DNA of 64,000 nt from Halomonas caseinilytica (GTDB taxonomy: Bacteria; Pseudomonadota; Gammaproteobacteria; Pseudomonadales; Halomonadaceae): NCBI RefSeq assembly GCF_001662305.1, contig NZ_BDEP01000004.1:211982-275981 (forward strand), given 5' to 3'. Below, in pieces: positions 49,367 to 57,941 of the stretch (position 1 is its first letter; each line of letters opens with the position of its first letter). The notes beneath the pieces were generated by a model. It was not told the DNA's origin and did no database searches. It saw only the letters and a program-made list of their open reading frames with translations. The position numbers and the translations under genes are program-made.

Positions 49367-49911
49367 TGGACTATCGCAACGCGCAATATCTCAACGACGG
49401 CGGCATCGACTGCGAGATCAATCACCCCGAGTTGGGGTGGATACCGACCACGCTGCGCGAGGACGACCCGGACACCGCCGAGCTCCATGCCATCGCCAAA
49501 GCCCAAGCCGCCCCGGCGCAACCCGAACCCTTGGAAAACGTGGCGCGTGATCGTCGCCGCACGATCGATACCGAGCGGGACCGCGCGATCCAGGCTGGGA
49601 TGCCCTACACGTTCCCGGATGGCAGTGAGGATGTGGTGCAGATGCGTGACCGGGATCGACCCAACCTGACGGGTCTGGCGCTCGAGGCCCAGCACCTGGT
49701 GGCGAAAGGGGAAACCGAGCCGACACTCGAGTTTCGCGCTGCCTCGAATCGCCACTATGTGATGACGCCCGTGCAGATGCTTGAAATGACCGATGCCGCC
49801 CAGAGATGGCACAAGGCCATGCTCAAGCGAGCCTGGGATCTCAAGAACCAGATCGATGCGGCGATCGCCGCCAGCGATCGTGAAGCCCTGCAAGCCATCG
49901 CGTGGACGTAG
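49363..49911 (+). CDS. Tail fibre assembly/accessory protein (DUF4376-like, G position)
   Basis: 182-residue protein in the place of P2 gpG. An N-terminal part (LNDGGIDCEINHPELGWIPTT) resembles fibre-linked accessory proteins, and the C-terminal half (ARDRRRTIDTERDRAIQAG, DAAQRWHKAMLKRAWDLKNQID) matches the DUF4376 helical pattern seen behind tail fibres. It probably assists fibre folding or trimerisation. It is the last gene of the V operon. Confidence 0.8.
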   Translation: MMDYRNAQYLNDGGIDCEINHPELGWIPTTLREDDPDTAELHAIAKAQAAPAQPEPLENVARDRRRTIDTERDRAIQAGMPYTFPDGSEDVVQMRDRDRPNLTGLALEAQHLVAKGETEPTLEFRAASNRHYVMTPVQMLEMTDAAQRWHKAMLKRAWDLKNQIDAAIAASDREALQAIAWT

Positions 49912-49985
49912 CCAGTCTCCTGGCTTGAAGTGCAAATGATCATGGTCCATGAAAAGCCCGCGAGATGCGCGGGCTTCCCTGTCTA

Positions 49986-50318
49986 TCAGGACTCCTTGAA
50001 CTTCATCGGCCCTTGACCATTCTTTTTCACGGACTGGATGCCATTCTCCCTAGCATCTACAGACGAATACATCTCGCTGGTTCCGATCACCTGGCCATTC
50101 CCGGCTTTCAGGTTGAAGTAGGGCTGGCCATTCTTCGCCTCTTTCCGATCATAGCGGTCATCGTTGCCACTGTTGGTGCGGCACGATTCGATGCCATTCT
50201 CCGCAGCGGATCGTGTCGTGTAGCGCTCACTGGTCAGAATGACTTCGTGGTTACCTGCCTTGAGCGTGAAGTGGTACTGGCCATCGGTCGCCTGCTTGAG
50301 TTCGTAATAACCCGCCAT
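49986..50318 (-). CDS. YegP-family (DUF1508) cargo protein
   Basis: 110-residue protein, the exact length of E. coli YegP. Two tandem DUF1508 repeats are clear: residues 1-50 (GYYELKQATDGQYHFTLKAG, LTSERYTTRSAAENGI) and 52-100 (QPYFNLKAGNGQVIGTSEMY, DARENGIQSVKKN). The biochemical role of the family is not established. GGAGG stands six bases before the ATG. It is transcribed opposite to the tail genes and lies exactly where P2 carries its lysogenic-conversion gene Z/fun, so it is probably a moron expressed from the prophage. Confidence 0.88.
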   Translation of the reverse strand: MAGYYELKQATDGQYHFTLKAGNHEVILTSERYTTRSAAENGIESCRTNSGNDDRYDRKEAKNGQPYFNLKAGNGQVIGTSEMYSSVDARENGIQSVKKNGQGPMKFKES

Positions 50319-50469
50319 CGTTCGGCCTCCATGTTGGTTGCATAGCCTGACCGCCCCATCCAGCACGGACATGCCTTTACCACTTGTAGCCACCATATGG
50401 TGACTCTGCCAGCACGCTCTCTTGCCCCGCCACCTACCGAACCATGGTTTGCCGTCGATAGCACCGCGC

Positions 50470-50508
50470 GTTGTAGTCCGCGCATCTACAACACCCATCG
50501 CTAGAGCT
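50470..50508 (+). promoter_or_regulatory. Ogr-type late-activator dyad, FI operon
   Basis: GTTGTA (50470-50475) - 11 bp - TACAAC (50487-50492), then CCCATCGCTAGAGCT (50494-50508) and CCCGCGCAAC (50518-50527). It is the third copy of the element, 90 bp before the sheath gene. Confidence 0.8.
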
Positions 50509-50581
50509 GTATCGCCTCCCGCGCAACGATGGCCACATTGGAAAATCTGGTCCATCCCACGAACCTGCGCAGGAGCCCTTC

Positions 50582-52093
50582 ATGGCCCAGGACTATCATC
50601 ACGGCATTCGTGTCGTAGAGATCAACGACGGCACCCGGCCGATCCGCACCGTCGCCACGGCAGTCATCGGCCTGGTGGCCACCGCCCCCAATGCCCAGCC
50701 GGGTAGCGCCGCGACGACCACAGTCGACTTCGCGGCGGCGGGCAGTGGTGTCCAGTTCACGGCGGCATCTGTCGGCTCGGACGGCAACCAGCTTCGCATT
50801 CGCTATGTTGACCCCGGCAGTACCGAGGCGGGGATGCGGGTCACCGTGGACGGTACCGACATCAGCGTCAGTCTGGCCACGGACATCGACGGTATCATCA
50901 CCACCACCGCTGACGAGGTTGTCACGGCCATCAATGGTGAGCCCGATGCTGCCGCTCTGGTGGTGGCCGTCAGTACCGGGAATGGTACCGGCGTGGTCGC
51001 AGCGACCGGTTATCAGCGTTTCACCGGCGGGGCTGATGCCCCCTTCCCTCTGAACACGCCGGTTCTGGTCACCGATCCCCTTGGCGCCCAGAGCAAGGCT
51101 GGCAGTGAGGGCACCCTAGCTCGCTCGCTGGATGCCATCGCCGATCAGGCCAAGACCATGATCGTGGTGGTGCGCGTTGCCGAAGGGGTGGACAAAGACG
51201 CAACCAAGAGCAACGTCATCGGCGGCGTCGATGAAAACGGCCGGAAAACCGGCATGCAGGCGCTGCTCTCAGCCGAGCAACGCCTCGGCGTCAAACCGCG
51301 CATTCTCGGCGCCCCCGAGCTCGACGATGCCGACGTCACCAGCGAATTCCTCGCCATCGCGCAGAAGCTCCGCGCATTCGTGTATGCCTCCGCCGGCGAC
51401 AGCGCGACCAAGGAAGAAGCTGCCATGTATCGCGAGAGTTTCGGGGCTCGCGAGGTCATGGTCATCTGGCCGGCGTTCACCGGCTGGGATACCACCACCA
51501 ACAGCACACGCCAGCTGTCCGCCGTCGCCCGGGCCATGGGGCTGCGGGCCAAGCTCGACAACGATGTCGGCTGGCACAAGACGCTCTCCAACGTGCCGGT
51601 CAACGGGGTGACCGGTATCAGCGCCGACGTGTTCTGGGATCTGCAAGATCCGAACACCGACGCCGGCTACCTCAACAGCCATGAAGTCACCACGCTGATC
51701 AACCGCGACGGGTATCGCTTCTGGGGCTCGCGCACCTGTTCGACCGATCCGCTGTTCGCCTTCGAGAACTACACCCGCACCGCCCAGATCATCGCCGACA
51801 CCATTGCCGAGGCGCATCTCTGGGCCGTCGACAAGCCCATGCATCCCAGCCTAGTGCGCGACCTTGTCGAGGGCATCAACGCGAAGTTCCGTGAGTGGAA
51901 GCGCCTCGGCTACCTGATCGACGGCATCGCCTGGTTCGACCCCGAGATCAACACCCCGGAGGTGCTCAAGGCCGGCAAGCTCTACATCGACTACGACTAC
52001 ACCCCCGTTCCACCGCTCGAAAACCTCATGTTCCAGCAGCGCATCACCGACCGTTACCTGGTTGAGTTTGCCGAGCGCGTCGCCGCTGGCTGA
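50582..52093 (+). CDS. Contractile tail sheath FI with an extra domain
   Basis: 503-residue sheath subunit; P2 FI is about 396. The conserved ends match P2 closely: DYHHGIRVVEINDGTRPI at the start and FPLNTPVLVTD, LRAKLDNDVGWHKTLSNV, WGSRTCSTDPLFAFENYTR, KLYIDYDYTPVPPLENL later. Between residues about 41 and 153 there is an insertion absent from P2, rich in Asp, Gly, Thr and Val with beta-strand character. It probably forms a surface domain on the sheath. AGGAG precedes the ATG. Confidence 0.94.
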   Translation: MAQDYHHGIRVVEINDGTRPIRTVATAVIGLVATAPNAQPGSAATTTVDFAAAGSGVQFTAASVGSDGNQLRIRYVDPGSTEAGMRVTVDGTDISVSLATDIDGIITTTADEVVTAINGEPDAAALVVAVSTGNGTGVVAATGYQRFTGGADAPFPLNTPVLVTDPLGAQSKAGSEGTLARSLDAIADQAKTMIVVVRVAEGVDKDATKSNVIGGVDENGRKTGMQALLSAEQRLGVKPRILGAPELDDADVTSEFLAIAQKLRAFVYASAGDSATKEEAAMYRESFGAREVMVIWPAFTGWDTTTNSTRQLSAVARAMGLRAKLDNDVGWHKTLSNVPVNGVTGISADVFWDLQDPNTDAGYLNSHEVTTLINRDGYRFWGSRTCSTDPLFAFENYTRTAQIIADTIAEAHLWAVDKPMHPSLVRDLVEGINAKFREWKRLGYLIDGIAWFDPEINTPEVLKAGKLYIDYDYTPVPPLENLMFQQRITDRYLVEFAERVAAG

Positions 52094-52105
52094 TAGGAGA
52101 ACCAC

Positions 52106-52618
52106 ATGGCACTTCCCAAGATCCTCAAGGACTTCAACCTGTTCGGTGATGGCAACAACTGGCAAGGCCAGATCAACACCATCAGCCTGCCGGACATGGC
52201 CCGCCGCATGACCGAATACGAAGGCGGTGGCATGGATGGTCCGGTCGAAGTCGACATGGGCCACCAGCTCATGGAAATGACCTGGACACCGGGCGGGCTA
52301 CTCGTCGACGGCCTCTTCGACACCTTTGGCTCCCCGATCCACGACGCCGCCCTGCTGCGTTTCACCGGCAGCTACGAGAGCGACGAGACCGGCGAGGTGC
52401 TGCCGGTCGAGATCGTCGTGCGCGGTCGTCACAAGTCCATCGGCATGGGCGAAGCCCAGAAAGGCGAGAACACCACCGGCGAAATCTCCACCACGCTCAG
52501 CTATTACAAGCTGGTCATTGGCGGCGAGGAAATCATCGAGGTCGACAAGCCCGGTTACGTGTTCCGCGTGCGTGGCGTCGACCGCATGGCCGAACGCCGC
52601 CAGGCCCTGGGCGTATAG
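52106..52618 (+). CDS. Tail tube protein FII
   Basis: 170-residue tube subunit; P2 FII is 172. It contains LPKILKDFNLFGDGNNWQGQ, MDGPVEVDMGHQLMEMTWTP and STTLSYYKLVIGGEEIIEVD. AGGAG precedes the ATG, and it follows FI by 12 bp. Confidence 0.94.
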   Translation: MALPKILKDFNLFGDGNNWQGQINTISLPDMARRMTEYEGGGMDGPVEVDMGHQLMEMTWTPGGLLVDGLFDTFGSPIHDAALLRFTGSYESDETGEVLPVEIVVRGRHKSIGMGEAQKGENTTGEISTTLSYYKLVIGGEEIIEVDKPGYVFRVRGVDRMAERRQALGV

Positions 52619-52684
52619 CGCACATCACGCCAGCGGCTCCAAGGCGAGCCGCCATCTCATCCCGATCCACTGGAGCATCACCCT

Positions 52685-53005
52685 ATGACCGAGCAAACCC
52701 AAACGCCCGAGCTGCCGAAAGCCATCACCGAGACCATCACCCTCGACGAGCCCATCCAGCGCGGCAAACAGACCGTCACCGAGTTGCAGATCCGCAAGCC
52801 GCGATCGGGCGCCCTGCGTGGCGTTGCCCTTACCGACGTGCTGCAGATGGACGTGGCCGCGCTCACCAGCGTGCTACCACGCATCACCGAGCCCGCGCTG
52901 ACCGAGACCGAGGTGCGCAACATGGATCCCGCCGACCTCGTCCAGTGCGGCAGCAAGGTGGCCGTTTTTTTGCTGCCACGCTCGGCCCGCGAGGAGAGCG
53001 TGTAG
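52685..53005 (+). CDS. Tail assembly protein E
   Basis: 106-residue chaperone of tail assembly; P2 E is 91. It contains ITETITLDEPIQRGKQTVTEL and ALTDVLQMDVAALTSVLPRI. It ends beyond a T7 run that can redirect ribosomes into E'. GGAG precedes the ATG. Confidence 0.9.
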   Translation: MTEQTQTPELPKAITETITLDEPIQRGKQTVTELQIRKPRSGALRGVALTDVLQMDVAALTSVLPRITEPALTETEVRNMDPADLVQCGSKVAVFLLPRSAREESV

Positions 53006-53157
53006 CGCTCCCCGAGCACATCGACGACGCCATGGCCGACCTGGCCATGGTGTTCCACTGGGGGCCCACCGAGATGGACCCCATGCCCCTCGAGGAACTG
53101 ATGGACTGGCGTGAGCGCGCCCGCCGCCGCGTCGAGCCGCCCAATACATCCCGCTGA
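52685..53157 (+). CDS. Tail assembly protein E+E' made by -1 frameshift
   Basis: Predicted fusion of about 157 residues formed by a -1 ribosomal frameshift at T-TTT-TTG (52966-52972, inside a seven-T run). After the slip, the frame reads AATLGPRGERVALPEHIDD and ends at 53157 with the E' part (MADLAMVFHWGPTEMDPMPL, RARRRVEPPNTSR). The E' frame is exactly -1 relative to E, overlaps E by at least 33 nt and has no ribosome site of its own. P2 makes E+E' the same way and such G/GT-type fusions are conserved in long-tailed phages. The two products probably bind the tape measure and tube. Confidence 0.88.
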
Positions 53158-53169
53158 TAAGGACGGACC

Positions 53170-56100
53170 ATGGCGCGTGATCTCAAGCTCCAGGTGGTAT
53201 TGGATGCCGTGAACCGGGCCACCCGGCCACTCAAGAAAATCACCGAAGGTAGCGAGGGCACCGCCAAGGCCCTGCGGGAAAGCCGCGAGCAGCTCAAGAC
53301 ACTGGAGCGTGCGCAGAAAGACATGCGCGGCTTCCGCGATCTCAAGCGACAATCCGACAAGACCTCCCGCGCCCTGGGCGAACAGCAGCAGGAGATCCAC
53401 GACCTCACCCGGCAGATGAACAATGCCGAAGGCGCGACCGTCGACCTCACCCGCAAGCGTGCCGCCGCCATCCGCCAGGCCAAGAAACTCAAGGATCGCT
53501 ACCGCGACGAGCAACGCCAGCTCCACGAACTGCGCGGCAGCATGACCCGCGTCGAGGGTGTAACCGGCAGCTACAGCGATCAGCAACGCCAACTCGCCGA
53601 GCGCATCCGCCAGGCCAACCAGCAGATTCAGGAGCAAAAACAACGCCTCAGCGAGGCGGCGCGGCAGCAGCGTCGCGCCGCCGACGCGGCCAACCGCTAC
53701 CAACGGGCGACCGGTCGTGCCTCGAGCATGGCCGGCACCGGTGCCGCCGGCATCGCCACCGGCGGCGCGGCCCTGTATGGCGGGGCACGCATGCTGGCTC
53801 CGGGGGTCGACTGGGGCACGCAGATGAGCGCCGTCCAGGCGGTGGGCCGTTTCGCGGATGACGACCCTCGGCTCAAGGCACTCAAGCAACAATCCCGTGA
53901 CCTGGGGGGATCCACCGCTTTCAGTGCCAACGAGGTCGGCGCCGGTCAGGAATTCCTGCTGCGCGCCGGCATGAGTGCCAAGGCCATCCAGTCCTCCATG
54001 CGCGACGTGCTCGACCTGGCCATCGCCAACAATACCGAGCTCGGGCGCACCGCCGATATTGCTTCCAACATCGCCGGCACCTTCAAGATCGACCTCGAAC
54101 AGGAAGGCGCCATGACCCGCGTGGCCGACGTGCTGTCGGCCACCGCCAGCCGGGCCAACGTGGATCTCGAGAAGCTCGGCGAGACCGTCAAGTACCTGGG
54201 TGGTGCCGACGATCTGAACCTGACCCTCGAGCAGGCCACCACCATGGCCGGCCTGCTCGGCAATGTCGGCATCCAGGGTAGTCAGGCCGGTACGACGCTA
54301 CGCGCCATGATGAACCGGCTTACCGAGCCCACGGCCGAGGCCGCCGGCGTCATCGACAGCCTGGGCATCAAGGTGGCCGACGCCCAGGGCAACATGCGCG
54401 CCATGCCCGAGATCCTGCGCGACATCAACGACGCCACCAGGGAAATGGGCAACGTCGAACGCAAGGCCGCCCTGCAGAAGATCTTCGGCGCCGAGGCCGG
54501 CTCGGGCCTAGCCGAACTGGTCAGCCAGATGAGCACGGGGAAACTCGATGCCCTTCTGACCGAGATTCAGAATGCCACGGGCGAAAACGCCCGCATGGCT
54601 CGCACCATGGAAGACAACATCGGCGGCGACCTGAAAGCCCTCAACAGTGCCTGGCAGGAGGTCGGCATCACGCTGACCGACACCAACGAAGGGCCGTTGC
54701 GCGATCTCGTCCAGAACATCACCGCCATCACCCGCGCCGTGGGCGACTGGATGAAGGCCAACCCGGAACTGACCGGCCAACTGGCCACCGCTACTGTTAG
54801 CATCGCCGCGCTGATTGCCGTGGGCGGTGCGCTGACGCTGTCTCTGGCCTCCGTTCTTGGTCCAGTGGCCGCCGTTCGATATGGGATGACGCTGCTCAAT
54901 ATCAGGGCTCATGGTGCTGGTAAGGGAATCAAGCGGCTCGCAGGTCGGTTTCTGCCATCCCTCGGGGCTGCATCGGAGACGACGACTGGCAAGGCATCGC
55001 GGTTGCGCGGGGCCTGGCTGGGTGTCGGCAGGGCGTGGCGGAAGGCAGATCCACGTCGCACGACCGGCGCTATCAAGCGCCTCGGCAAAGGGGTGGCGGC
55101 GTTGCTTGGGCGATTGGGAGAGACGACCAGGTCGGTCCGTTCGCTGTCCCGTTCTGGCTTCGCGTCGCTCACCGCTACGCTGGGAGATGCGACGCGCGCT
55201 GCTCGCCATTATGTCGCGGTCAATGGTCTGCTCGGTACAGGGATGAACCTGACACGGGCCAGCCTCAAAGGTCTATGGAAGTTGCTGGCTGGGGGCTTCA
55301 CAGGGGCCCTGAGTGGGGCAGCCGGTGCCCTGCGTCTGGTCGGCCAGAGTCTGCTGTTCGTGGGCCGCTCCGCCCTGCTCAATCCCATCGGTCTGGTGAT
55401 CACCGCCATCGCCGGTGCCGCACTGGCCATCTACAAATATTGGGAGCCGATCAAGGCGTTCTTCGCGGGATTCTGGCAAGGGCTGCGTGAAGGGTTGGCT
55501 CCGATCGTCACCACCTTGGAACCGGCCTTCACTGCCCTGGGCGCGGCGCTCTCGCCGCTCAAGCCAATCTGGGACGGCATTGTCACGGTGCTCGGCACCG
55601 CTTGGGACTGGGTTACCAAGTTGCTGGCCCCGGTGGAATCCACCAGCGAAAGTCTGGAGGGTGCCACCAGCGCAGGGCGCCGCTTCGGCGAGGCGCTGGC
55701 TGGCATCATCAACTTCATCCCCAATGCCATCGCCGACTTCACCGAGTTCGGGGTCAATATAGTCGCCGGCATTACAACGGGGATCTCCAGTGCCATCGGT
55801 GGGCTGCGCGACGCCATCGTCAACCTGGCCACCGGCGCCATGAGCTGGTTCAAGGACGTCCTCGGCATCAACAGCCCGTCACGCGTCTTCGCCGAGTTCG
55901 GTGGCAACCTCATCGAGGGACTGATCAATGGCCTCGACGAGAAATGGCAGCTACTCAAGGACAAGATCAGCAACGTCGCCGAAGGCGTGGTCGGTTGGTT
56001 CAAGGACAAGCTCGGCATCAACAGCCCCTCCCGTGTGTTCGCCGAGTTGGGCGGTCACACCATGGACGGCTACCAGCTGGGTTTACAGCGCCGTGAGGCA

Positions 56101-56409
56101 AGGCCGCTGCGTCAGTTGAGCGAGTTCGGCAATCGCCTCAAGCGCGCCGGCGCCGGCCTGGCCATAGGCACCGCCGCCAGTTTGCCGGCTGAGGCCGACA
56201 TGCCCATCGACAACCGGCCACCGCTCCAAGCTACTGGCGGAGGTGACGTCCACATCACCATCGAGGGTGGCATCAACGTGCACGCTGCCCCGGGCATGGA
56301 CGAGCAGGCCCTAGCCAGGATGGTCAACGCCGAAGTCCGGCGGGCTATCGCCGACGCCGGCCACGAGGCCGCCGCACGCCGGCGCTCGTCCTTCCACGAC
56401 ATCGACTGA
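53170..56409 (+). CDS. Tail tape measure protein T
   Basis: 1079-residue tape measure; P2 T is about 815, so this tail should be longer. The N-terminal 200 residues are highly charged coiled coil (ALRESREQLKTLERAQKDMR, RQLAERIRQANQQIQEQKQR). The conserved TP901-type core follows (about 215-430: STAFSANEVGAGQEFLLRAG, AGTTLRAMMNRLTEP). Hydrophobic segments lie at about 535-560 and 735-760, and the closing DVLGINSPSRVFAEFGGNLI motif appears twice (about 895 and 955). AAGGA precedes the ATG. Confidence 0.93.
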   Translation: MARDLKLQVVLDAVNRATRPLKKITEGSEGTAKALRESREQLKTLERAQKDMRGFRDLKRQSDKTSRALGEQQQEIHDLTRQMNNAEGATVDLTRKRAAAIRQAKKLKDRYRDEQRQLHELRGSMTRVEGVTGSYSDQQRQLAERIRQANQQIQEQKQRLSEAARQQRRAADAANRYQRATGRASSMAGTGAAGIATGGAALYGGARMLAPGVDWGTQMSAVQAVGRFADDDPRLKALKQQSRDLGGSTAFSANEVGAGQEFLLRAGMSAKAIQSSMRDVLDLAIANNTELGRTADIASNIAGTFKIDLEQEGAMTRVADVLSATASRANVDLEKLGETVKYLGGADDLNLTLEQATTMAGLLGNVGIQGSQAGTTLRAMMNRLTEPTAEAAGVIDSLGIKVADAQGNMRAMPEILRDINDATREMGNVERKAALQKIFGAEAGSGLAELVSQMSTGKLDALLTEIQNATGENARMARTMEDNIGGDLKALNSAWQEVGITLTDTNEGPLRDLVQNITAITRAVGDWMKANPELTGQLATATVSIAALIAVGGALTLSLASVLGPVAAVRYGMTLLNIRAHGAGKGIKRLAGRFLPSLGAASETTTGKASRLRGAWLGVGRAWRKADPRRTTGAIKRLGKGVAALLGRLGETTRSVRSLSRSGFASLTATLGDATRAARHYVAVNGLLGTGMNLTRASLKGLWKLLAGGFTGALSGAAGALRLVGQSLLFVGRSALLNPIGLVITAIAGAALAIYKYWEPIKAFFAGFWQGLREGLAPIVTTLEPAFTALGAALSPLKPIWDGIVTVLGTAWDWVTKLLAPVESTSESLEGATSAGRRFGEALAGIINFIPNAIADFTEFGVNIVAGITTGISSAIGGLRDAIVNLATGAMSWFKDVLGINSPSRVFAEFGGNLIEGLINGLDEKWQLLKDKISNVAEGVVGWFKDKLGINSPSRVFAELGGHTMDGYQLGLQRREARPLRQLSEFGNRLKRAGAGLAIGTAASLPAEADMPIDNRPPLQATGGGDVHITIEGGINVHAAPGMDEQALARMVNAEVRRAIADAGHEAAARRRSSFHDID

Positions 56410-56420
56410 GGACCAGCACC

Positions 56421-56870
56421 ATGATGATGGCCTATGGCCTGTTCGTTTTCGGTCTGACCACGGCCGCCTACCAGGAACTGCAACGCCAGACGGATTGGCG
56501 ACACCAGGGTCAGGCTCGTGTAGGACGCCGACCGGCCCGGCAGTTTCTCGGCCCGGGGGACGACAGGGTCACCCTGACGGGCACCCTACTGCCGCAACTC
56601 ACCGGAGGCCAGCAGAGCCTCGATCAACTGCGCAAGATGGCTGGACAGGGCGCTGCCTGGCCGCTGATCGAGGGTACGGGCGCCTACTATGGGCTCTACG
56701 TCATCGAGTCCCTCAGCGAGCGAAAGTCGGTGTTCATGCGCGATGGCATCGCCCAGCAGATCGAGTTCGACCTCAGCCTGCAGCACGTCGACGATGACGA
56801 GCCGGATCGACTGCCCAGTGATGCGAGCATGCGCGCCATGCTCGGGGGTCTGGTTGGAGGTGGGAATTGA
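56421..56870 (+). CDS. Tail protein U
   Basis: 149-residue protein; P2 gpU is about 159. It contains MMMAYGLFVFGLTTAAYQEL, VGRRPARQFLGPGDDRVTLTG and QQIEFDLSLQHVDDD. It is part of the baseplate hub or tail initiator. The stop overlaps the gpD TTG start by 4 nt. Confidence 0.92.
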   Translation: MMMAYGLFVFGLTTAAYQELQRQTDWRHQGQARVGRRPARQFLGPGDDRVTLTGTLLPQLTGGQQSLDQLRKMAGQGAAWPLIEGTGAYYGLYVIESLSERKSVFMRDGIAQQIEFDLSLQHVDDDEPDRLPSDASMRAMLGGLVGGGN

Positions 56871-57880
56871 ATCTCTTACGCCATCCAGGACGTCCTGCCC
56901 GAGCGCCGGATTACCGCATCACCCTGGCCGGACAGCAGATCAGTCCACAGATCGACGCACGCCTGCAGCGTCTGCGACTGACAGACAAACGAGGCATGGA
57001 CGCCGATCAGCTCGATATCACACTCGAGGACAGCGACGGCCGTCTGGCACTGCCGCCACGCGGCGCCAAGCTTCATCTGGCCATGGGCTGGCAAGGGCAT
57101 CAGCTGGTGGACCGTGGTTCTTACATCGTCGACGAGATCGAGCACAGCGGCGCCCCCGATCAGCTCACCATCCGTGCCCGCTCGGCGGACATGCGCCAGG
57201 GGCTACCCGGCAAGCGCACCCAGAGCTGGGACGAGTTGGCCCTGCGCGACATTATCACCACCATTGCCGACCGACACGATCTCATGCTCAAGATCGGCGA
57301 CAACCTGGGCGGCATCTTGCTCGAACACATCGACCAGACCGACGAGTCGGATCTGCACTTCCTCACTCGCCTGGCCGAACGCTTTGATGCCATCGCCACC
57401 GTCAAAGCCGGCAACCTGCTGTTCATCCCCGAGGGCTCCGGGACGACCGCCAGCGGGGTGGCCATCCCCCCGATCACGCTTACCCGGCAGGTCGGCGATC
57501 GGCACCGCTACGTCGTCACCGATCGCGACGCCTATAGCGGCGTCATCGCTCACTGGCACGATCCCGACGCTGCCGAGCGCCGCGAAGTCGTCGTGGGTAC
57601 TGACGACAACGCCAAGCGCCTGCGACCGACTTATGCCACCGAAGCGGACGCCCTCGCCGCCGCCAAGAGTGAATGGCAGCGCCTGCAACGCGGCGCTGAT
57701 AAGGCCTCCCTCGATCTCGCCGAGGGCCGACCCGACCTCTACCCCGAAACTCCCGTCACCCTCAGCGGATTCAAGCCCGAGATCGACGCCATCGACTGGC
57801 TGATCACCGAGATCAGCCACGATCTCAGCGACAGGGCGTTCACCAGCTCGGTGGAGATGGAATTCAGGGGGAACGGCTGA
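56867..57880 (+). CDS. Baseplate hub protein D (TTG start)
   Basis: 337-residue gpD/gp27-like hub; P2 gpD is about 387. It contains PDYRITLAGQQISPQIDARL, RGMDADQLDITLEDSDGRLA, ELALRDIITTIADRHDL and the C-terminal WLITEISHDLSDRAFTSS. The start is TTG 56867, overlapping the gpU stop (TTGA), with GGAGG seven bases before it. It is the last structural gene; in P2 ogr and int would follow, and here the defence genes do. Confidence 0.92.
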   Translation: MNLLRHPGRPARAPDYRITLAGQQISPQIDARLQRLRLTDKRGMDADQLDITLEDSDGRLALPPRGAKLHLAMGWQGHQLVDRGSYIVDEIEHSGAPDQLTIRARSADMRQGLPGKRTQSWDELALRDIITTIADRHDLMLKIGDNLGGILLEHIDQTDESDLHFLTRLAERFDAIATVKAGNLLFIPEGSGTTASGVAIPPITLTRQVGDRHRYVVTDRDAYSGVIAHWHDPDAAERREVVVGTDDNAKRLRPTYATEADALAAAKSEWQRLQRGADKASLDLAEGRPDLYPETPVTLSGFKPEIDAIDWLITEISHDLSDRAFTSSVEMEFRGNG

Positions 57881-57941
57881 AACCGGTAGCAAGCAAGGGC
57901 ATCATGATAAGTTGTGAAGGGAAAACGAAAAGGATTTCATC

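Larger units (their letters stand above)
34425..57880. mobile_element. P2-like prophage, virion module
   Basis: About 23.5 kb of phage structural genes in P2 order: capsid Q-P-O-N-M-L, tail X, lysis, tail completion R-S, baseplate V-W-J-I, fibre H-G, sheath/tube FI-FII, E/E', T, U, D. Every P2 head and tail gene class is present and intact by length. No integrase, Cox, C repressor, replication A/B or ogr gene is found on either side in the window. The boundaries are therefore inferred from gene content, and the element may continue rightward through the defence island. Confidence 0.9.

Noticed and set aside
43582..50527. The 45-bp repeat before V and FI as an insertion-sequence footprint
   Set aside because: The copies are in the same orientation, each lies at an operon start, and a third related copy precedes O; a regulatory element explains them better.
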